Notes under the pieces: model-generated
What the model saw: only the letters and a program-made list of their open reading frames with translations
What the model was told of the DNA's origin: nothing
The model's database searches: none
NCBI GenBank assembly: GCA_024278835.1
Contig: JAJRSK010000029.1
Coordinates: 1-64,000, forward strand
DNA: 64,000 bases
Direction: 5' to 3'
Origin: Campylobacterales bacterium
GTDB taxonomy: Bacteria > Campylobacterota > Campylobacteria > Campylobacterales > QNZT01
Made by a program: the position numbers and the translations under genes
In this document: positions 31,301-42,837 of the stretch, in pieces
Numbering within the stretch: position 1 is the stretch's first letter
Layout: every line of letters begins with the position of its first letter

Positions 31301-34300
31301 AATTTATCGTATCTGTGCCATCTCCACCATCAAGGGTATTAGCATTACTATCGCCTTCAATAAAGTCATCTTTGCTTGAACCCATGACATTTTCAAAACC
31401 ACTTATCGTATCAGAGCCTACACCTGTATTTTGTGCCGTTGTGGTTTTAAGATTGACATTGATACCCGTTGTGGCAGAAGCAAAACTTACTGTATCCACT
31501 CCATCTCCACCTTTGAGGATATCATCTCCCCCGCCACCATCAAGCGTATCATTACCAGCCATACCCTCTAAAATATTGGCAGAGCTATCCCCTGTTAAAG
31601 TATCATCAACACTTGAACCTTTGATATTTTCGATGTTTTTGATTTTATCTCCAGCACCAGAAACTGTAGCAAAAGCAGCACCAGCTAGAGTAACACTTAG
31701 TGCTGTAGTCGTATTAGAATAATCTATGGTATCACTATTATCTCCACCATCTATCGTATCAGCACCATCACCATCTTGTGCGACAAAAGTATCATCACCC
31801 TTAGCACCAAAAAGTGTATCATCTCCCTTTTTACCATCAATGGTATCATCCCCTAAACCAGCATCAATAACATTGCCTATATCACTACCCGTAATGCTAT
31901 CATCTTTACGCGAACCTAGTACATTTTCTATCTCACTAAGCCTGTCTGAGCCTTCAGAAGAGCCGATAAGTTGCTTGGATGTATCCGATAAATCCACCGA
32001 AATCTTTTCAAGTGAGTTAGAGTAATCCACCGTATCGATGCCTGCACCACCTATCATGATATCATCACCCGCACCACCACTCAAGGTATCCCTATTATCA
32101 CCACCCTCTAGCCTATCATCACCTGCTTCACCTTTGAGAGTATCATCACCAGCACTTCCCTTTAGGATATTGGCTTGATTATCGCCTTCTAGTTCATCAT
32201 TACCACTTCCAGAGACAAAATCTTCAATATTAACAATACTATCTTCTGCCACACCGTCTATCATGATAGTCGTTTTATTTGCACCATTAAGAGTCACTTT
32301 CACATCAGCCGTTACAGCAGAATAATCCACCGTATCTCTTCGACCCTCTCCACCATCAACGCTATCTTTACCATCACCATCATGTGCTACAAAAGTATCA
32401 TTTCCATATCCACCCAAAAGTATATCTTCACCACCTGCACCATCAAGCGTATCATCTCCTCTTTGACCACTTAGCTTGTTGGCATGAATATTTCCTGTTA
32501 TGATATCATCACCAGAGTCTGAACCGATGATATTTTCTATACCACTAAGTCTATTGGTATCGCTTCCTATTTTTGCATCATATTCACCACTATCTTTCAT
32601 GGTAAGATTGACTGCACCCTCAGTAGAAAAATCAACCGTATCTATTCCCTCTCCACCCTGGATAGTATCACTACCAGCCAAGCCTTCAAATCTATCATCA
32701 CCATCATTTCCTATTAAGATATTGGCTGCGGCTGTTCCTCTTAGTGTATCAGCATGGGAAGAGCCCTCTATATTTTCTATATTTCGTAATGTATCAACAC
32801 CTGCACCCACGGTATTTTGACCGATAATATTTTCTAAGTTGATAGTCACACCAGAAGCAGCATCTTTGTAGCTTGCCGTATCACTTCCCACACCACCATC
32901 GATAAAATCATCACCTTCGCCACCTGTTAAAGTATCAACACCTTCACCACCATAAAGCGTATCATCGCCCACTTTACCATCAAGGGTATCATCCCCTTTA
33001 GCACCTGTTAAGATATTGCTTTTGCTATCTCCTATTAGAGTATCATTGGCACTACCAGCGATGACATTTTCGATATTTTTAAGGGTATCACTATCACCAT
33101 TTTCAACAGTAAGTGTGGCATCATTTTGCTCATTTAAAGTGACAGAAATCTTCTCATTGAGTGCAGAATAATCCACAGTATCACTGCCATCAACACCACC
33201 ATCGATGCTATCTTTTCCATCATCTGCAGATGTCGCAATAAAAGTATCATCCCCTATGCCACCAAGCAAAGTATCATCTCCATCACGACCAATAAGGGAA
33301 TCATCTCCCACACTACCATCTAAAACATTGGCACTCTCATCACCAAAGAGTGTATCATCATAGTTTGAGCCGGTGATATTTTCCACATCGACAATCTTAT
33401 CACGGCTCTCACTCACACCGATATACTGTTTATCATGATTGGCTAAATCTACCGTCACAAAACTCCCCGCATCTTGATAATCCACCGTATCGATGCCATC
33501 ACCACCATCTAAGATATCATCCCCAGAGTTTCCTTTGAGCGTATCCGCCCCTTTATCCCCATAAAGTGCATCATCGCCTGCATCGCCTTTGAGGGTATCA
33601 TCCCCATCACTTCCTCTAAGTGTATTGGCAGCGCTATCCCCAGCAATCACATCACTTGCACTAGAGCCTGTGATATTTTCAATATTTTTAAGCGTGTCTT
33701 GTTCTAGTGTGCCATCAATCGCTACTTTTGTTTCTAATGACCCCTTTAAGATGAGGTCTATCGCTTTATCCGTCTTTGAATAATCCACCGTATCATTGGC
33801 CACGCCACCATCGATAAAGTCACTTCCTCCATCAGCAAAAAAGAGATCTTCCCCCTCGCCACCAAGCAAGCTATCATCACCTAGCCCACCACTTAGTGTA
33901 TCAGCGCCATCACGCCCTTCGATGACATTGGCACTTGCATTTCCTGTTAACACATCTGCTTTATTAGAGCCTATCAAATTTTCAAAACGCAAGAGTGTAT
34001 CTTTACCATCACCCGTCTCTTGTACTGTGGTTTTGGATAAATCAACATTGACACCATTGGCAGCAGAGAGATAACTTACCCTATCGACACCACCAGCACC
34101 ATCAAGGACATTATCTCCGCTATCGCCTTCGATGATATCGTTATAGTTTGAACCAAGAACATTCTCTACACCTGTAATTTTATCTGTGCCATCGCCTGTA
34201 TTTTGCGGATTTTTGTTTTTGAGGTCTATCATGATAGAAGCAGCAGCATTCTCAAAACTTACCGTATCGCTACCCTCTCCGCCCTCAATAACATCATCAC

Positions 34301-37300
34301 CAATGCCACCCTCTAAGGTATCATTTCCTTCACCACCTTTAAGTGTATCAGCACCCTCACTCCCTTTGAGTGTATCATCACCAGCCATACCAAAAATAAG
34401 GTCATCTCCACCTTTTCCATCTATGGTATCATTGCCAATATTTCCGGTTAAGGTATTGTTTTTACCATCTCCAATAATCTCATTATTAGCTATTGAGCCA
34501 ATGACATTTTCGACACTCACAAGGGTATCAGTATCACCACCCTCTACGGTAACTGAACCCTCATTATCATCATTGAGATTGACGGTGATTTTCTCAGAAA
34601 GCTTTGAAAAATCTACCGTATCGTAGCCATCTCCACCCTCAACTCTATCAGCTCCATCATCTTTGCTTGTTGCTACAAAAACATCATCACCGCTACCACC
34701 AACAAGGGTATCATTGCCTTCTTTTCCTATCAAGGTATCGTTGTTGGCACCACCATAAATAGTATTCACCGAAGCATTTCCAGTCAATGTATCCACATAA
34801 TCTGAACCTGTCACATCTTCGATATTTTTAAGGATATCACTCCCCTCTAATAGAGAGATATCTTGTCTATTTTCATCACTCAAATCAACCTTGACACCCG
34901 CTTGAGAGTTTGAAAAATTGATGCTATCATGAAGACCTTCACCACCATCAAGATAGTCATCGCCACTACCACCACTTAAAGCATCATCTCCTTTGCCACC
35001 CAAGATAGTATCATCACCACCAGCACCATCAAGCGTATCATCACCATCACGACCTTCAAGTCTATTTGAGAGTGAATCTCCTGTTAGTGTGTCAGAGGCA
35101 GAAGAACCCACAATATTTTCTATATTAACAACCGTATCATTATCACCACCATCTATCATGATAGTCGCTTCAGAATCAGCCGCTAAAGTCGCTGTGATTG
35201 ACTTAGTAGAAGCACTATAATCGACTGTATCTGAAGTGCCTAAGCCTCCATCAAACCTATCAGCCCCATCATCTGCAGAAGCAATAAATCTATCATTTCC
35301 ACCATCTCCCAAAAGCAGATCACTTCCACGAGTTGAGATAAGTGTATCATCCCCACCTGATGCTGCTATGACATTACTTGTATCATCTCCTTTGAGTGTA
35401 TCTGCCAAAGAAGAGCCCAAGATATTTTCAAAACCAGAAATAGTATCCGTTCCATCTTTAGTATCTTGTGCTGTTGTAACACTTAAATCAACATTGACGC
35501 CTCCCAGAGCCGATGCAAAAGAGAGTGTATCCGTTCCATTTCCACCTATAAGGGTATTATCAGCACTATTTCCCTCTATCGTATCATTATAAGAAGAGCC
35601 GGTAAGGTTTTCAATGTTACTTAAAGTATCTTTACCCGTAGAAGAGCCTGTATCTTGTTCTCCAGCCACACGAAGAGAGACTTTGACATCACTAGTGGCT
35701 GCATTATAAAAGACGGTATCTACACCTTCTCCACCATCAAGAAAGTCATTACCAGCACCACCTGTGAGTGTATCATTGCCTTTGCTACCAAGAAGCTTAT
35801 CATCACCTTTTCCACCAATGAGAGAATCTTTTCCCTCACCACCATCAAGCAAATCATTACCTATAGCACCATCAAGCGTATCATCTCCAAGACCACCAGT
35901 TAAGGTATTGTCTCTATCATCACCTGTGATTTTATCATCACCTTTTCCACCGATGATATTTTCGATATTGATAATGCTATCATCATTCACACCATCAATA
36001 GCAATCAGTGAAAGTTTAGTACTATCCATGGTAGCATTGATACCCACATCAAGAGCAGAGTAATCCACCGTATCAGAACCAAAACCACCATCAAGTCTAT
36101 CTAATCCACTCCCATGTACCAAGGTATCATCACCCGCACCACCAGAAACATCATCAGCTCCAGCGCCACCATCAAGGATATCATCACCGACATCACCATA
36201 GAGCGTATCATTATCATCTTCACCATAGAGTGTATCCTTGCCAATGCCACCACTAAGTGTATCATTTCCCTTGTCACCACGAATCACATCATCGCCACTA
36301 GCACCATCTATCTTATTTGCCTTAGTATCTCCAAAAAGGTTATCGCTATATTTACTTCCCTCCAGATGCTCAAATCCAGAAATAGTATCTTTACCATCCC
36401 CCGAAGTATCTTGCATATCTGTTCTCTTTAAATCAACCACAACCCCAGCACCAGCACCTTTATACGAGAGCGTATCGTTATCACCACTACCACCTACAAG
36501 GATATTATCTTGGACATTACCCTCTACATAATTTACACCACTTCCAGCAATCACATTTTCTATCTCTTCTAAGCTATCAACACCCGCACTTCCTCTAGCT
36601 GTGCCTTCACGAAGGTTAATCGTCTCATCTAAACTAGCACTAAAATCAGCCGTATCAGAACCCGTACCACCTATCATGATATCATTGCCTAACCCACCTA
36701 CAAGCGTATCATCACCCGCATCGCCTTTGAGTGTATCATCACCAGCAAGTCCCAAAAGGGTATCATTATCAGCATTTCCACTCAAAATATTGACACTATC
36801 ATCACCTGTTAATATATCTTTAAACTTAGAACCTGAGAGATTTTCGATAGAAGAAAAAGTATCACTCCCAGCCCCTTTAGTATCTTGTTTTCCCTCTTTG
36901 ATAGCCACCTCTACACCAGCACCTGCATCTGCATAGTCTGCTGTATCGGTACCACTGCCACCTTTGAGAACATCATTACCACTTCCACCTTGAAGGGTGT
37001 CATCACCAGCTCCAGCATCAAGGGTATCCGCATCAGCACCTCCAGCCAAAAAGTCATCACCCTCTCCTGCAACGATACTATTTGATACATCACTACCAAT
37101 CAACTTATCATCTCTAGAAGAGCCGATGATATTCTCAATACTTGAGAGTGTATCATCACCCTCTCCACTTGCAACTCCAGCAGATAGATTGACACTCACT
37201 TCATTGCTTGTTGCAGAAAAATCTATGGTATCATCACCCTCTCCACCTTGAATGACATCATCACCCTCGCCACCGATAAAGGTATCTTTGCCATCGCCTC

Positions 37301-40300
37301 CTTGAAGGATATCTTTACCATCAGCACCTTTTAAGATATCATCACCTTTTCCACCAAGCAAGATATCATCACCAGCAAGACCATCAAGTGTATCATTACC
37401 TTCTCCACCCTCAAGTCTATTTGCCACGCTACTACCAACAATCGTATCATCTTTTGAAGTCCCTAATACATCTTCAATATATACCACTTGGTCTGTACCC
37501 GTTTTGGCAGAAGTTGCCATACTCTTTGATAAATCCACCTCAACCTTAGAGTCTAAAGCGGAGAAATCTACCTTATCATGATTGCCATCACCACCATCAA
37601 GCACATCAGTTCCACTCGAAGCGATAAAAGTATCATTGCCTAAACCACCCTCTATGCTATCATCTCCACCTTTGCCATCTAGGATATCATCACCATCTAA
37701 ACCTTGGATATAGTTACTTTCACCATTTCCCGTTATCGTATCTGAGCTTTTTGAACCGATAACATTCTCAATAAGCACCAAAGTATCTTTTGAACCAAAG
37801 CCATCATTCGCTGCAATTTGGGTATTTAAATCCACTTCAACCTTACCTGAAGCGAGTGAATAATTTGCCGTATCTGTACCCTTACCTCCTATAAGCGTAT
37901 CATCACCAAGTCCACCTTGTAGCGTATCATCTCCCTCACCGCCATCTAAAATATTTAAAGAACTATTACCAGTCAAGATATCATTATGCGCAGAGCCTAA
38001 GATGTTCTCCACATCTTTAAGCGTATCAACACCTGCTCCTTTAGTATCTTGGGCATCAAGACGAGAGAGATCAACTTCAACAAAACTTCCAGCAGAGGTA
38101 AAATCAACTGTATCAACACCCTCGCCACCATCAAGAACATCATCACCCATCTTGCCCTCAAGGTAGTCATTGCCTTTACCACCCATGAGGATATTTTTCT
38201 CATCATTTCCACGAAGCGTATCATCAAAATCAGAACCGATAACACCCTCAATGCTATCAAAGGTATCTTTGCCCTGACCGGCACCAATATCTTTACTTCC
38301 TTGTGTTGCTAAATCGATATCCACTTTAGATGTCGCTATCGAATAATCTGCTACATCAGTGCCTTCACCGCCTTTTAGTGCATCATCTCCAGCCCCTCCT
38401 TGAAGCGTATCGTTACCAAATCCACCCAAAAGCTCATCATCACCAGCACCACCATAAAGCCTATCATCACCCGTACCACCGTCAAGCGTATCATTCTCAC
38501 CAAATCCATAAATAGTATCATCACCCGCATTTCCAAAAAGTGTATTTGCCGCACTATTTCCTTTGATTTCATCATCTTTTGAACTTCCCGAGAGATTTTC
38601 GATAGAGATAAGCGTATCTACACCCTCCCCTGTGACCACACCTGTGGCTAAATCTGCCTTTATACTTGCACCACTCTTTGAATAATCTACAAAATCGACA
38701 CCATCTCCACCATCAAGGATATCGTCTCCATCACGACCTGCCAAGGTATCATCACCAAGACCTGCTCTGATAACATTATCACTAGCATTTCCAGTTAAAG
38801 TATCATCTGCACTTCCACCTGTGATATTTTCTATATTTTTAAGAAAATCATCCCCCTCTCCTTTGGCAAAGTTTTTCGACAAATCAACTTCCATCGATGT
38901 GTTCATATGTGAGAAATCTACACTATCCGTGCCATCTCCACCATCAAGATAGTCATCACCTTCTCCGCCAAAAAGTGCATCATCTCCTATCTCTCCCAAA
39001 AGGGTATCATCTCCACCCTTCCCATAAAGCGTATCTTTTCCATCTGCACCATAAAGGGTATTGGTGACACTATCTCCTTTTAATGTATCATCTTGATTTG
39101 AGCCTCTTAAGTTTTCTATCTCACTTAGCGTATCTTTTCCAGCACCTTTGGTATCTTGTTCCCCTGCAATTGCTAAATCAACCTCAACTGCAGAAGAGGC
39201 ATTGAGATAATCAGCCATATCGAAGCCCTCTCCACCAATTAACGCATCATTACCTAATCCACCTTGAAGGGTATCATCTCCTTTGTCACCTTTTAGCGTA
39301 TCATCTCCATCGAGTCCAAAAAGTTTATCATTCCCCTCATCTCCAAAAAGTGTATTAACCCTTTCATCACCAATGATTTCATCATCTGCTTTTGAACCTC
39401 TTGCATTTTCGATACTTACAAGTGTATCTGTACCATCTGCTCCAACAGCTTGTTTTTGTTGTAAATCAATTTTAACACTCTCAGTAGAGTTAGAAAAGTC
39501 AACCGTATCTGTGCCAAATCCTCCATCTAAAAGGTCATCACCTTTCCCACCTACCAAAATATCATCACCATCAAGCCCTTTAAGGGTATTATTTGCCTCA
39601 TCTCCTTTTAATTTATCATCAAACTTTGAACCAGTAATGTGCTCAATATCTACTAGTATATCACGACCTTCACCCGTGGCACTACCTGATTTTAAATCCA
39701 CATCGACTGCACCTTTGGCATCCGAATAATCAACGATATCTCCCGCTAAAGCTTCCTCCCCACCATCAAGGATATCATCACCCTCTCCACCTTTGAGCGT
39801 ATCGTCACCCTCTCCAGCCATCAAGGTATCATTGCCCGCTTTTCCATCAAGATAATCATTGCCAGAGTCTGCGATAAAGATATTATCCTTATCATCTCCC
39901 ACAAGCTTATCTGCCTGTTTTGTTGCGATGATTTTCTCTATATTTTGTACCTTATCATAGCCATTACCACTCACATAATGTTCTTGTAAATTGGCTTCAA
40001 TGCCACTATATGCCAAAGCAGAATAATCAAGTGTATCCAACCCATCTCCACCATCGATATCATCATTGGCAGCACTACTTTTGATATAATCATCTCCACC
40101 ATTGGCTTTTATGACATTGACTTCATCATTTCCATAGATATAATCTTTAAAGTTTGAACCAGTAGCATTTTCAATACTCTCTAATCTATCAATCCCTTCC
40201 CCTTCAGCTTTTCCATACTCTGTCCCAGTCCCCTCCGAAGCTGGGTCTGTAAGATAGATAGAAACACCATTGATAGCTTCAGAAAAATCAACCGTATCAT

Positions 40301-42095
40301 TGCCAGACCCACCATCAATCAAATCATCTCCAAGTCCGCCAGCAATCGTATCATTACCAATTTCACCCTTTAAGATATCATCGCCACCTTTTCCCTTAAG
40401 GATATCGTTGCCTTCACGCCCTTTAAGGATATTGACCTCATCTGACCCCTCTATGGTATCTGCTTGGCTTGTTCCGTAAACATTTTCGATATTGGATATG
40501 GTATCTTCACCTTGACCTGTTGATGTTCCCAAGATTAAAGAGAGATTTATCCCCTCTTTTGAGGCTTGAAAATCAAGTAAATCAACACCTTCTCCACCAT
40601 CGATGGTATCATCCCCAAGCCCCGCTTGTATCGTATCATCTCCACTATTAGCATGAATCGTATCATTCCCCTCATACGCCGTAATGATATCTTTGACACG
40701 CCCACCGACAACTTCACTATCTCCATGAGAAGTTAAAATCACATTTTCATTAGGTACTCTTGAGAGAACAAAACCTAAATCCTCTTTCCCATCATAAATA
40801 TAGTCATCTGGATTTGTTACATCTTTTACCTGCACTCCAATAGTTTGGCGTCCTAAAAGCTCTTTATCTTCTGGTATTATAAACTCTGCCAACTCTTCAG
40901 GGGTTAGATTGACATTGCCTATATCAAAAAGAGAATTCACCTCTATCTCTGTAGAGAAATCATTATGCGTAGTATCCGCTTTATACTTTAAAACAATCTC
41001 TATGCCATTTTCCGTCTCAATAAACCCATCTCTTTGTGTCAGCGGTTCTAAAAGTGGGTCACGCTTTGCTACATCTTCTGCGGTAATTTTACGATATATT
41101 GTCCATGTGCCATTACCATTATCTTTTCCATTGATGATTTCAAATCCAGCAGGTAAATCTTTAAGAACAATAGAATCTACTTCAAATCCCATAGGCTGTT
41201 GGGCTGTAATTGAGACCAATCTTGAGAGATATCCATCTTCAAACCAGACAGAGTTATCCGCCACGATACGCATCGCTTTATCAGAAGAGGAGAAGTCTAA
41301 CAGTTCAAATTCAGATTGTGCTTCACCAGAGCCATCATATCTAGCACGGACAGAACCACCACCACCTTCTACGATGGTTCTATCACCTTCTGTTGTGATA
41401 CTCTTTTGTGTTTGAAAAAGTCCAACACTAAACTCCAATGTCGCAGTCACATCAGCCGCAGCATCTTGACTCGCTACAGAAGAGCTATCATCTGCTGCTC
41501 TAAAGTTGGAGGTAAAATCATTCTCAGGTGCAACACTCGTGTCCACATCTTCATCAATTTCAATCATCTTCATTTTATTAGCCATCTCTTGCGCTAAAGA
41601 ATCTGATTGATTTTGACTTTGTAGTTGTGCCTCTTGCTTATCTAAAGCTTTCTCTTTCTCTTTGAGGGCTGCATCTTTTTCTTTTAGCTCTTCACTCTGC
41701 TCTTTAAGATCTTCTTTCATCTTTTCAAGTGTTGACTCTAAGGCTACCATATCGTCTGTAATAACCGTATCAATAGCAGATTCTTTGACTTCGTCTACTT
41801 GCATCAAAATGCCAGAGAGATCCAAGACTTGACCAGAAGGAAGGATGATAACAGGGGGGTTCTCTTCAAAAGCTAAAATTGCCATAGAGACAAAAACTAT
41901 TTCGCCCTCATCCGGGATACGTACCACGATATCACCACCCACCATTTTAAACTGGGCTTGCGAAATATCAAAGTCAAAACCTATCTTATCTCCAGGTCTA
42001 GCAAATACAGAAATACTTTCACCCTTAATCGGGGCACTTGTAATAGTTACTTTTTCATCGCCGTAAACAACGTATGAAGCTTCATTTTTGGGCAT
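16338..42095 (-). CDS. Giant RTX adhesin, T1SS substrate (8585 aa)
   Basis: One intact 25.8-kb frame. Residues 1-100 form a beta-rich N-terminal domain ([20 protein letters not shown]); about 115-165 is a Lys/Glu coiled coil ([20 protein letters not shown]). Di-alanine sites follow at A200-A201 and 212-214. Residues ~220-450 are non-repetitive and beta-rich. From ~470 to ~7170 the protein is RTX repeats: about 70 units of roughly 95 residues, each built around DTVDYS...IENIIGS...GDDTLxGG. Residues ~7170-8585 are a different beta-repeat region ending in a T1SS-like acidic/aliphatic tail (ILTLVVS). No VWA, PA14 or Ig domain was recognised. An N-terminal retention module followed by coiled coil is the plan of LapA/SiiE-type adhesins. 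SD AGGA lies 6-9 bases before the ATG. Confidence 0.93.
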   Translation of the reverse strand: MPKNEASYVVYGDEKVTITSAPIKGESISVFARPGDKIGFDFDISQAQFKMVGGDIVVRIPDEGEIVFVSMAILAFEENPPVIILPSGQVLDLSGILMQVDEVKESAIDTVITDDMVALESTLEKMKEDLKEQSEELKEKDAALKEKEKALDKQEAQLQSQNQSDSLAQEMANKMKMIEIDEDVDTSVAPENDFTSNFRAADDSSSVASQDAAADVTATLEFSVGLFQTQKSITTEGDRTIVEGGGGSVRARYDGSGEAQSEFELLDFSSSDKAMRIVADNSVWFEDGYLSRLVSITAQQPMGFEVDSIVLKDLPAGFEIINGKDNGNGTWTIYRKITAEDVAKRDPLLEPLTQRDGFIETENGIEIVLKYKADTTHNDFSTEIEVNSLFDIGNVNLTPEELAEFIIPEDKELLGRQTIGVQVKDVTNPDDYIYDGKEDLGFVLSRVPNENVILTSHGDSEVVGGRVKDIITAYEGNDTIHANSGDDTIQAGLGDDTIDGGEGVDLLDFQASKEGINLSLILGTSTGQGEDTISNIENVYGTSQADTIEGSDEVNILKGREGNDILKGKGGDDILKGEIGNDTIAGGLGDDLIDGGSGNDTVDFSEAINGVSIYLTDPASEGTGTEYGKAEGEGIDRLESIENATGSNFKDYIYGNDEVNVIKANGGDDYIKSSAANDDIDGGDGLDTLDYSALAYSGIEANLQEHYVSGNGYDKVQNIEKIIATKQADKLVGDDKDNIFIADSGNDYLDGKAGNDTLMAGEGDDTLKGGEGDDILDGGEEALAGDIVDYSDAKGAVDVDLKSGSATGEGRDILVDIEHITGSKFDDKLKGDEANNTLKGLDGDDILVGGKGDDLLDGGFGTDTVDFSNSTESVKIDLQQKQAVGADGTDTLVSIENARGSKADDEIIGDERVNTLFGDEGNDKLFGLDGDDTLKGDKGDDTLQGGLGNDALIGGEGFDMADYLNASSAVEVDLAIAGEQDTKGAGKDTLSEIENLRGSNQDDTLKGDSVTNTLYGADGKDTLYGKGGDDTLLGEIGDDALFGGEGDDYLDGGDGTDSVDFSHMNTSMEVDLSKNFAKGEGDDFLKNIENITGGSADDTLTGNASDNVIRAGLGDDTLAGRDGDDILDGGDGVDFVDYSKSGASIKADLATGVVTGEGVDTLISIENLSGSSKDDEIKGNSAANTLFGNAGDDTIYGFGENDTLDGGTGDDRLYGGAGDDELLGGFGNDTLQGGAGDDALKGGEGTDVADYSIATSKVDIDLATQGSKDIGAGQGKDTFDSIEGVIGSDFDDTLRGNDEKNILMGGKGNDYLEGKMGDDVLDGGEGVDTVDFTSAGSFVEVDLSRLDAQDTKGAGVDTLKDVENILGSAHNDILTGNSSLNILDGGEGDDTLQGGLGDDTLIGGKGTDTANYSLASGKVEVDLNTQIAANDGFGSKDTLVLIENVIGSKSSDTITGNGESNYIQGLDGDDILDGKGGDDSIEGGLGNDTFIASSGTDVLDGGDGNHDKVDFSALDSKVEVDLSKSMATSAKTGTDQVVYIEDVLGTSKDDTIVGSSVANRLEGGEGNDTLDGLAGDDILLGGKGDDILKGADGKDILQGGDGKDTFIGGEGDDVIQGGEGDDTIDFSATSNEVSVNLSAGVASGEGDDTLSSIENIIGSSRDDKLIGSDVSNSIVAGEGDDFLAGGADADTLDAGAGDDTLQGGSGNDVLKGGSGTDTADYADAGAGVEVAIKEGKQDTKGAGSDTFSSIENLSGSKFKDILTGDDSVNILSGNADNDTLLGLAGDDTLKGDAGDDTLVGGLGNDIMIGGTGSDTADFSASLDETINLREGTARGSAGVDSLEEIENVIAGSGVNYVEGNVQDNILVGGSGDNDTLSYKGAGAGVVVDLKRTDMQDTSGDGKDTISGFEHLEGSKYSDNLFGDTKANKIDGASGDDVIRGDKGNDTLSGGIGKDTLYGEDDNDTLYGDVGDDILDGGAGADDVSGGAGDDTLVHGSGLDRLDGGFGSDTVDYSALDVGINATMDSTKLSLIAIDGVNDDSIINIENIIGGKGDDKITGDDRDNTLTGGLGDDTLDGAIGNDLLDGGEGKDSLIGGKGDDKLLGSKGNDTLTGGAGNDFLDGGEGVDTVFYNAATSDVKVSLRVAGEQDTGSSTGKDTLSNIENLTGSSYNDTIEGNSADNTLIGGNGTDTLSFASALGGVNVDLSVTTAQDTKDGTDTISGFENILGSSLADTLKGDDTSNVIAASGGDDTLISTRGSDLLLGDGGNDRFIASADDGADRFDGGLGTSDTVDYSASTKSITATLAADSEATIMIDGGDNDTVVNIENIVGSSASDTLTGDSLSNRLEGRDGDDTLDGAGGDDTILGGKGDDALSGGSGDDYLDGGEGLHDSINFSNSQAGVKVDLSDENRQDISLLEGSDILKNIEDVTGSDYVDTLTGNASVNTIYGGANNDTLIGKEGNDTLVGGSGDDVFVATSKDDGADRVEGGDGYDTVDFSKLSEKITVNLNDDNEGSVTVEGGDTDTLVSVENVIGSIANNEIIGDGKNNTLTGNIGNDTIDGKGGDDLIFGMAGDDTLKGSEGADTLKGGEGNDTLEGGIGDDVIEGGEGSDTVSFENAAASIMIDLKNKNPQNTGDGTDKITGVENVLGSNYNDIIEGDSGDNVLDGAGGVDRVSYLSAANGVNVDLSKTTVQETGDGKDTLLRFENLIGSNKADVLTGNASANVIEGRDGADTLSGGLGDDSLLGGEGEDLFFADGGSDFIDGGVANDTVDYSKTDKAIDLILKGSLETKVAIDGTLEQDTLKNIENITGSSASDVIAGDSAANTLRGSDGDDTLKGDAGDDALYGDKGADTLKGNSGDDILDGGDGIDTVDYQDAGSFVTVDLANHDKQYIGVSESRDKIVDVENITGSNYDDTLFGDESANVLDGSVGDDSLIGRDGDDTLLGGIGDDTFIATSADDGKDSIDGGVDGSDTVDYSALNEKISVTLNEQNDATLTVENGDSDTLKNIENVIAGSANDTLIGDSKSNILTGAKGDDTLDGKVGDDTLYGGEGVDTLTGGEGDDFIDGGVGSDTASYKDAASGVTINLENIIGQNTVGAGVDTLRNIENIEGSSHADTLRGTAAANILIGNDGDDRFEGLAGSDTIQGGEGIDTVDFSTEGAVNLTMKDSGEYDAKIGSDTNRLSGIENIIGSDSGDDIITGNIHANKLSGQRGDDTLDGAGGEDILLGGYGNDTFVAHDGDGKDSVDGGEGRRDTVDYSAVTADVKVTLNGANKTTIMIDGVAEDSIVNIEDFVSGSGNDELEGDNQANILKGSAGDDTLKGEAGDDRLEGGDNRDTLSGGAGDDIMIGGAGIDTVDYSNSLEKISVDLSDTSKQLIGSSEGSDRLSEIENVLGSRKDDSITGSDIGNVIDAGLGDDTIDGKKGDDTLFGAKGDDTFVAQDGDGADTIDGGDNSDTIDYSNTTTALSVTLAGAAFATVSGAGDKIKNIENIKGSSVDDTLTGDSSANILEGMAGNDTLDGGGGDDILKGGDGVDTVSFASATTGINVNLKTTTAQNTGVGSDTISGFENVMGSSKDDFIEGDSNANTLDGGDGTDTINYANAAAVNVDLSQESASGDGDDRLINFENIIGSQNSDTLKGDDKSNKIDAGSGNDSIIASGGGDTIDGEAGVDTLDYHDRNVAIDVDLDAENEVTVAGANDKIKNIENIIGSKVADTISGDSKNNILSGFDGDDILKGEAGNDTLFGGKGADTLSGNVGNDVLDGGDGIDTVDYTSAGSAVSVNLADTTSQNIGLTEGSDRLTNIENIIGSTLGDTLKGDGESNLIEAGSGDDTLRYSGGNDTLDGGVGERDTVDYSAFASAIDVTLDKANDAVVTGAGDTIRNIENVLGTSVSDTIRGDEKNNTLIGNDGDDTIEGGLGDDDLQGGGHIHGDTVSFEHAGTNITVDLKKAIAQNTGEGLDKITGFEHVLGSSHDDTIAGDGNANTLDGGVGIDTVDYSGAGAVDVDLTDKKATGEGNDTLLNFENIIGSSSGDTLKGDSGINKIDAGAGDDLIKATGKNDVIDGGSGKDTMDYSAETAGISVALDTENAVTVTADTYADTIKNIENITGGSGNDVIKGDSKDNTLLGNAGADTLSGAGGDDVLRGGEGIDTVDYSSAQSKVNVDLSLTTEQDIGVTEGKDTLSGIENIIGSGLADTLKGNSEANVIETGRGDDIMIATPVTGKNDSYDGGDDSDTVDYHDSSENIAVTLNGATFSDVSIAGANLDRVKNVENITAGSGDDTLRGDDKDNTLIGNDGDDTIEGGLGDDDLQGGVGTDTLSFENAQNGIEVSLKKTTQDTKVGTDTISGFENVDGSSYDDIIEGDSGNNKLDGKGGNNTVSFLGALGGVVASLFGKSSTGDGTDTLENFQNLTGSTKDDSLTGDNVANTIKGDQGNDVIDGKAGADDLQGGEGSDTFVGTDFKGDVIDGGAGSSDMVDYSALSEAVNLDLDGSTAVDVISTNNNHTIKNVENVIGTSKDDTLKGDDKNNEFFGNAGKDELWGELGNDILHGGDDNDTIYGGSGFDKLYGDKGDDTISGGESDDVIEGGEGDDVLSGDSGKDNIKGQAGDDTLSGGLGDDILDGGETSETIGDTVDYAAAITKMDIDLSAGTASSNDQGSDTLIDIENVIGSNIGDDKIKGDAQNNILEGRGGKDFIQGLDGADTIKGGNEDDTLEGGKGTDTLYGEADNDTLIGGDDADTLKGGAGDDLFKATSANDGVDAIDGGEGSDTVDYSILDNTHALQVDLLSSNPIKIDGTDSDTLSDIENVIATQGNDTIRGNSAKNILSGLAGDDTIEGEIGDDTLIGGTGIDTLSFEHATTDIEVNLKKTEAQDTKVGTDTISGFENVKGSTHDDTIQGDSGDNTLDGVSGNDTVSYHDSANGVTVNLATKSATGDGIDTLNNFDNVIGSKFKDTLTGDASANKLFGGEQDDRFIASDGADILDGEVGSDTADYSALTSAISVTLNKDNLSVVTGTEDKIKNIENIIGGSAADSITGDSLANTIMGNAGADILDGKAGDDSIEGGIGNDTIKGGAGVDILKGDAGDDTLEGEADNDTLYGGDGADILKVGEGENYAYGDKGDDTLYGGSGIDRLYGGDNTDTVDYSSEASSVTASLSAGTASGGSIGNDFLYKIENVIGGSNADTLTGSNAKNTLIGNAGDDILEAGADNDSVDGGAGNDTIIGGAGNDTIVGGADNDTIDYSKETQHGITVDLTKTVAQTINAEYGSDTISEVENIIGSDLADTITGDGAKNILEGRGDKDILSGGANDDTLKGGLGDDTLIGGAGNDNLQGGGGADTIDYHDTTVDIKADFENGEVNIAGGERDTISGVEHYLGGSGKDIVIGNLSDNSLVGNAGNDTLSGYAGKDILMGGDGDDLLSGGLGADTLNGGNTGETQGDTATYEGYSQKINVDLVAGTAVDGQGVLDTLVSIENVIGSENDDTIKGNDVSNTLEGMGGADTLIGGKGIDTLFGGSGIDTVDYHDGATEGAKVDLSLVLADRVTNDGFGNAEIVDKVENIIGTDYVDTIKGDGENNKLEGGGSNDTLWGRDGSDTLLGGAGDDTLSGGLGDDSIDGGANQDTLDYRNSGTGIKADLSQHKVTGEGLDTVTNIQDILGSGNDDTIIGDGGVNTLKGDAGNDTIRGGADADTLMGEAGDDYLQGGLDGDMLYGGDENGDSGSDWADYSYQNTTAINADLTNSRVENAGDNSKFDTTSGIENIRGTILADTLKGDDVTTIVNTIEGNDGNDTIFSSDGADNIDGGAGQDIIDYSLASGSVNLDLSLQKASNGGDGYEDIIKNIEIVIGSNQADALSGDSSSNTIYGGAQNDLIQGNDGDDSLFGEAGFDEIHGGLGADMIDGGDEADTLYGDSGDDIMIGGAGADILRTGLGNDTVTGGSESDTLSYAERENGVTVTLSDGGVNFGTVTSVDGTDTLLDHIEVIKGTSKTDVMSGFNDTTNDNSTNFQDTLLGGGANDTIYGGIGNDSLDGGDANDILKGQAGNDSIIGGAGTDTISFDEVDSTKSINVDLSLNTVTSDGYGGTDSLDSIEYVRGSQGNDMIKGSVGYNRLEGNGGDDTFKVTAGNDSLIGGSGSDTVSYEDYTTDVTVDLSATITSTDGALFNSIENATGGSANDSIIGDANNNVLKGLAGNDVLTGGDGVDSYDGGDNQDRIDFFNAEGSVEVDLLNTKVVNDGYGNTEDNVKKIEDVGGSENYGDILKGDDSTNTLFGYGGADTLYGNGGADSLVGSTGEDTLYGGAGNDILSAGDGADTLYGGDGIDSYDGGAGVDTIAFDDVTSTIGAIVNLGTTSIDNDGYGNAETNALNSIENIIGSKNSDTLTGDDGRNIIKAGEGDDIVVLSLGQDELYGEGGNNNLDLSTMTSTTRVDTVVTVGGSSDTNSISNFQNIIGSDQNDVIYRHDQQNADNIINAGKGNDDIYAFAGNDTIYGGAGNDDIWGYAGDDYIDGGSEADGSDGNDWVRYYYGETGGVTISLADGEASNDGNGNVDTIVNIEHVYGGDYADDITGDDKNNSLLGNDGNDIIYGRKGNDRIEGQNNQDTLYGEEGDDIINGGADDDTLYGGDGKDTLHGNDSEDVLVGGAGDDMLYGDGGDDILYAGEGIDSYDGGDGNDDTIIYGATNEGVQVDLKAGTSANDGFGVTSETISNIEHIIGSQHNDILTGNDKVNSISGGEGDDTLKSGAGDDVLSGDGGIDTVDYSGAESVFVDLVQNSGVRTISGIENTDVLNSIENVIGSDVSDMLKGDDVANRLEGGKGDDALYGLAGNDELIVTSGNNTLEGGAGDDIITGGSGSDTAQYLGAGAGVRVALVSGAQNTVGAGSDTLSSIENLTGSTYADTLTGDNNANLIKGDSGNDTLYGLGGDDDLQGGDGADIFTLEAGNDAMDGGIGSDTIDLSSAGSALDITLNGATAVTLNYNGADTIKNIENIIGTSNADKLTGDGENNHFEGKGGDDMLIGGAGDDTLDGGADTDMVDYSGNSAVNVNLRSGNASGVGTDKLIDIENIIGSSANDTIEGSNVNNNLQGGDGTGDILTFSGATNSITINASSGSASGDGSDTFSGFETIVASANQDTFTGGVSGLVLDGAGGEDTADYSGAAVTATLNSGDDSVGTDTLKNIEKFIFSNSDDTINISSAAAYAEVTSLDAGGGTDTINFTNTSETLVLGAKTTNVENVTLAGSSSLDARGVTTSMDITGGDGNNTIMIDADMGTIDGNGGTNRLEVYADLDLGAITLQNIDEIKSANTLSMDNAQLHGQSVSLTGGGTVNFVGVSSQNNYENVSSSAVILIMAVSGAFAFAGDLGGVDKITQDSGTFDIDGADLSGKKVEIANSATVNINNVNNADLSGVTFSGTGDIVINAKNGGATVDLSSLSVTGGSSITINDGDGSDTITATGGNDIINLTSAGADSVVAGSGNDTITIDHVVASLNGGDGTDTVVISDNSGTIDLQSTTFTSIETLTIGSGSKVIMTDNQASSISTVNGDGTVDIMIDGNSAENLSHVVTTTTQVIVSEDSTFTGTFPVSATISVDDTKTLTATYSKLTGLKIDDSNNNGNVHIEIPLADRDADLSTITGTAAQTAEFVATQTFTGDLNSVTAIITDAVVVTAAASKVVNQTIDKNNTGSLEVTIANVAGENDADLTTINGTALSKITVTQTQTFTGTLDDTIATTVENGVTLTVADTTMSGKSIIGDGSATIVMSTGTNSADLTNVNVNAIETIQFVAGSTDFSGGVLADTDVINVASSGNLTLAGSQLHGQTITLNGAGSIVIDASGTVDLSNVTNSLSGTLTINDSLSDDTITATSGDDTINLIGAGDDSLNAGAGDDTITLDHSVSVIDGGANGDTLNLTSANITVTTLSGVETLNVQTNMDLTTYDLSDVTALSIDDGTATSIAATMTSAQYQAKVSNIAKGTNDIINLTEVNGDLSSVNLAKADSLSLNGNTTLNVSQTTTLSGNITKNGFELTVSDGRTTLESADFVALFTAGVDKVDSNDSNVLDVSVSQATAGITFLDSTINLVDTQANIDGVDFTALANAGIDSVNESSGDSITVSVAQAIAGLTFVDGTVIVSDTVSNIQNATFSDLATAGVDRVDAGGNTLSISISQATAGVVFTAGDTVTVSGTGADLVTAIGSYSANVDALDASDAVTTLTVANVATLQGDNTSFGAGNSVRVTDTQANIEAADFSILSLVGVDTIDSTDGSLTVSATQAKAGIDFTAGDTVVVSDSGANLGDPLSSYGANVDSINVESGTMTINDTDLGTTTVTGNALTVSTDDANADLSNVDVTTLTINDTSSDVTITGSANADILNLSGGQDTVALGGGNDTVNVSSVSITTNDTVDGGAENDTLNITSTSGSLDDADFTNVSNFETLQMSTGDNTVELGSEAQGAGFNTVNLGDGDDTFTLDFSNLSAITTKDGGTGSDTAIITGSNVALAGDIAFGGLGDFDNLEILDLTGMTINNGDTTNEFEFTKELVQSWTDTNNDLTINLTSGQVGDIKFTESDGTVHENDTSGAGTYNYTLDDNGTAGDITDDTILTLVVS
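17220..18090 (-). repeat. About 45-residue repeats in the adhesin C-terminus
   Basis: Five to six protein repeats of the form VxVSDTxxNIxxxxFxxLxxAG followed by VDxVDxxxxTLSVSxxQA and xAGxxFxxGD, e.g. [18 protein letters not shown] and [18 protein letters not shown]. They lack the GGxGxD calcium motif and so differ from the main RTX block. I do not recognise the fold; such repeats occur in the C-terminal part of large T1SS proteins. Confidence 0.7.
20600..40690 (-). repeat. RTX repeat block of the adhesin, about 70 units
   Basis: Units of about 80-120 residues, each with one DTVDYS-like strand, a VxVDL strand, a landmark IENIIGS-like motif, and three to eight GGxGxDxLx nonapeptides that bind calcium in beta-rolls. 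I counted about 72 IEN/FEN-type landmarks. The repeats are degenerate at DNA level, yet the frame is unbroken, implying selection on the whole length. Confidence 0.85.
27450..35425 (-). repeat. Higher-order repeat of about 1.2-1.6 kb in the RTX block
   Basis: Distinct 'GFENV'-type units recur at about 35425, 34160 (as GVENV), 32770 (weaker), 31390, 30200, 29050 and 27450. Between them the other units follow a similar order (FENI, KNIEN, xxIENI, xNIENV), giving a five-unit cycle. This suggests block duplication of five-unit segments. Confidence 0.6.
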
Positions 42096-42166
42096 ACTTA
42101 ATCCTAAATGGTTTATTCTAGGAGTAATATCGACAAATTATGAAATATTTTGAACTAAATTTTGAT

Positions 42167-42835
42167 TTATTTCATCACTTTTATTTTAACATAGCCAAAG
42201 CCATAATTCTTGTCTGAAGTTTTTTGCATTTTTAGTCGCATATTGCTGAGTTTCACGTCCATCTTTTTCATCATATTTTTGACATTAAGCGCGCGACCAA
42301 GTGATATCTGTTTTGGTATGGTTGTTCCCAATATTTTTGTTGGTTGTGCTACCGATATCTCAAATTTGGCTATAGGATTTTTCTTTTTTTCAGCTTTGAT
42401 AAAAGCGTGGATATCCGCTTTAATCTCTTTGGTGATGAAAATCTCTTTATCTTTAAAACCAACTGTTAACTGGCCTTTTTTACTCTTATCTACAAGTTGA
42501 TTTAGTGGGGTACTTTCATCCTTAGCAACGGAGATGGCATTGCCCTGTGACTTACCACCAGTAAAAAGAGAGTCATTCCCCGCAGCATCCATAGCAGGTT
42601 TCAGTACTTTTGACAAAGAAATCATATCCGTTACATCAGCACCCGCTTGTAAACTTTCTGTTTTAGACTTTGTTGTTGCTTCTGAATTAGACTTGGCATT
42701 AAACTGCATATAATATGCAACATTGACAATCGTCACCAAGATAAAAAGTAAAAGTACCAAGATAACCGAGGAAAAAACATCCACAAAAGGGGGCCAGGGA
42801 TTAAACTCTTCTGCACATTTTTTTGCTCTTGCCAT
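42167..42835 (-). CDS. MotB/SiiA-like proton-channel subunit
   Basis: 222 residues. A single N-terminal TM (PPFVDVFSSVILVLLLFILV) begins with Asp19, placed like the proton-carrying Asp of MotB, ExbD and TolR. The periplasmic part has a linker and then a weak OmpA-like segment (KFEISVAQPTKILGTTIPKQ, then SLGRALNVKNMMKKMDV), so peptidoglycan binding is possible. It lies 2 bases after the MotA-like gene and 71 bases before the adhesin, so it is in the adhesin operon. In Salmonella SPI-4 the SiiA/SiiB pair has the same two folds and controls the T1SS adhesin SiiE. A flagellar motor role is unlikely in this context. Confidence 0.82.
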   Translation of the reverse strand: MARAKKCAEEFNPWPPFVDVFSSVILVLLLFILVTIVNVAYYMQFNAKSNSEATTKSKTESLQAGADVTDMISLSKVLKPAMDAAGNDSLFTGGKSQGNAISVAKDESTPLNQLVDKSKKGQLTVGFKDKEIFITKEIKADIHAFIKAEKKKNPIAKFEISVAQPTKILGTTIPKQISLGRALNVKNMMKKMDVKLSNMRLKMQKTSDKNYGFGYVKIKVMK

Positions 42836-42837
42836 AG

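Noticed and set aside
33421-33450. Further TATCATGATA copies such as TATCATGATT near 33431, TGTCATGATA near 54773 and 4600, and CATCATGATA near 25536
   Set aside because: One-base mismatches; not counted among the 36 perfect copies.
20600-40690. CRISPR-like regular repetition
   Set aside because: The repeats are degenerate protein-coding units in one continuous frame, with no constant direct repeat of 23-37 bases, no unique spacers and no cas genes.
16585-42066. Dozens of plus-strand open frames antisense to the adhesin, rich in Ser/Pro or His/Tyr
   Set aside because: They are shadows of the RTX codon pattern (GGxGxD repeats read backwards), lack RBS and any domain, and mirror the repeat period.
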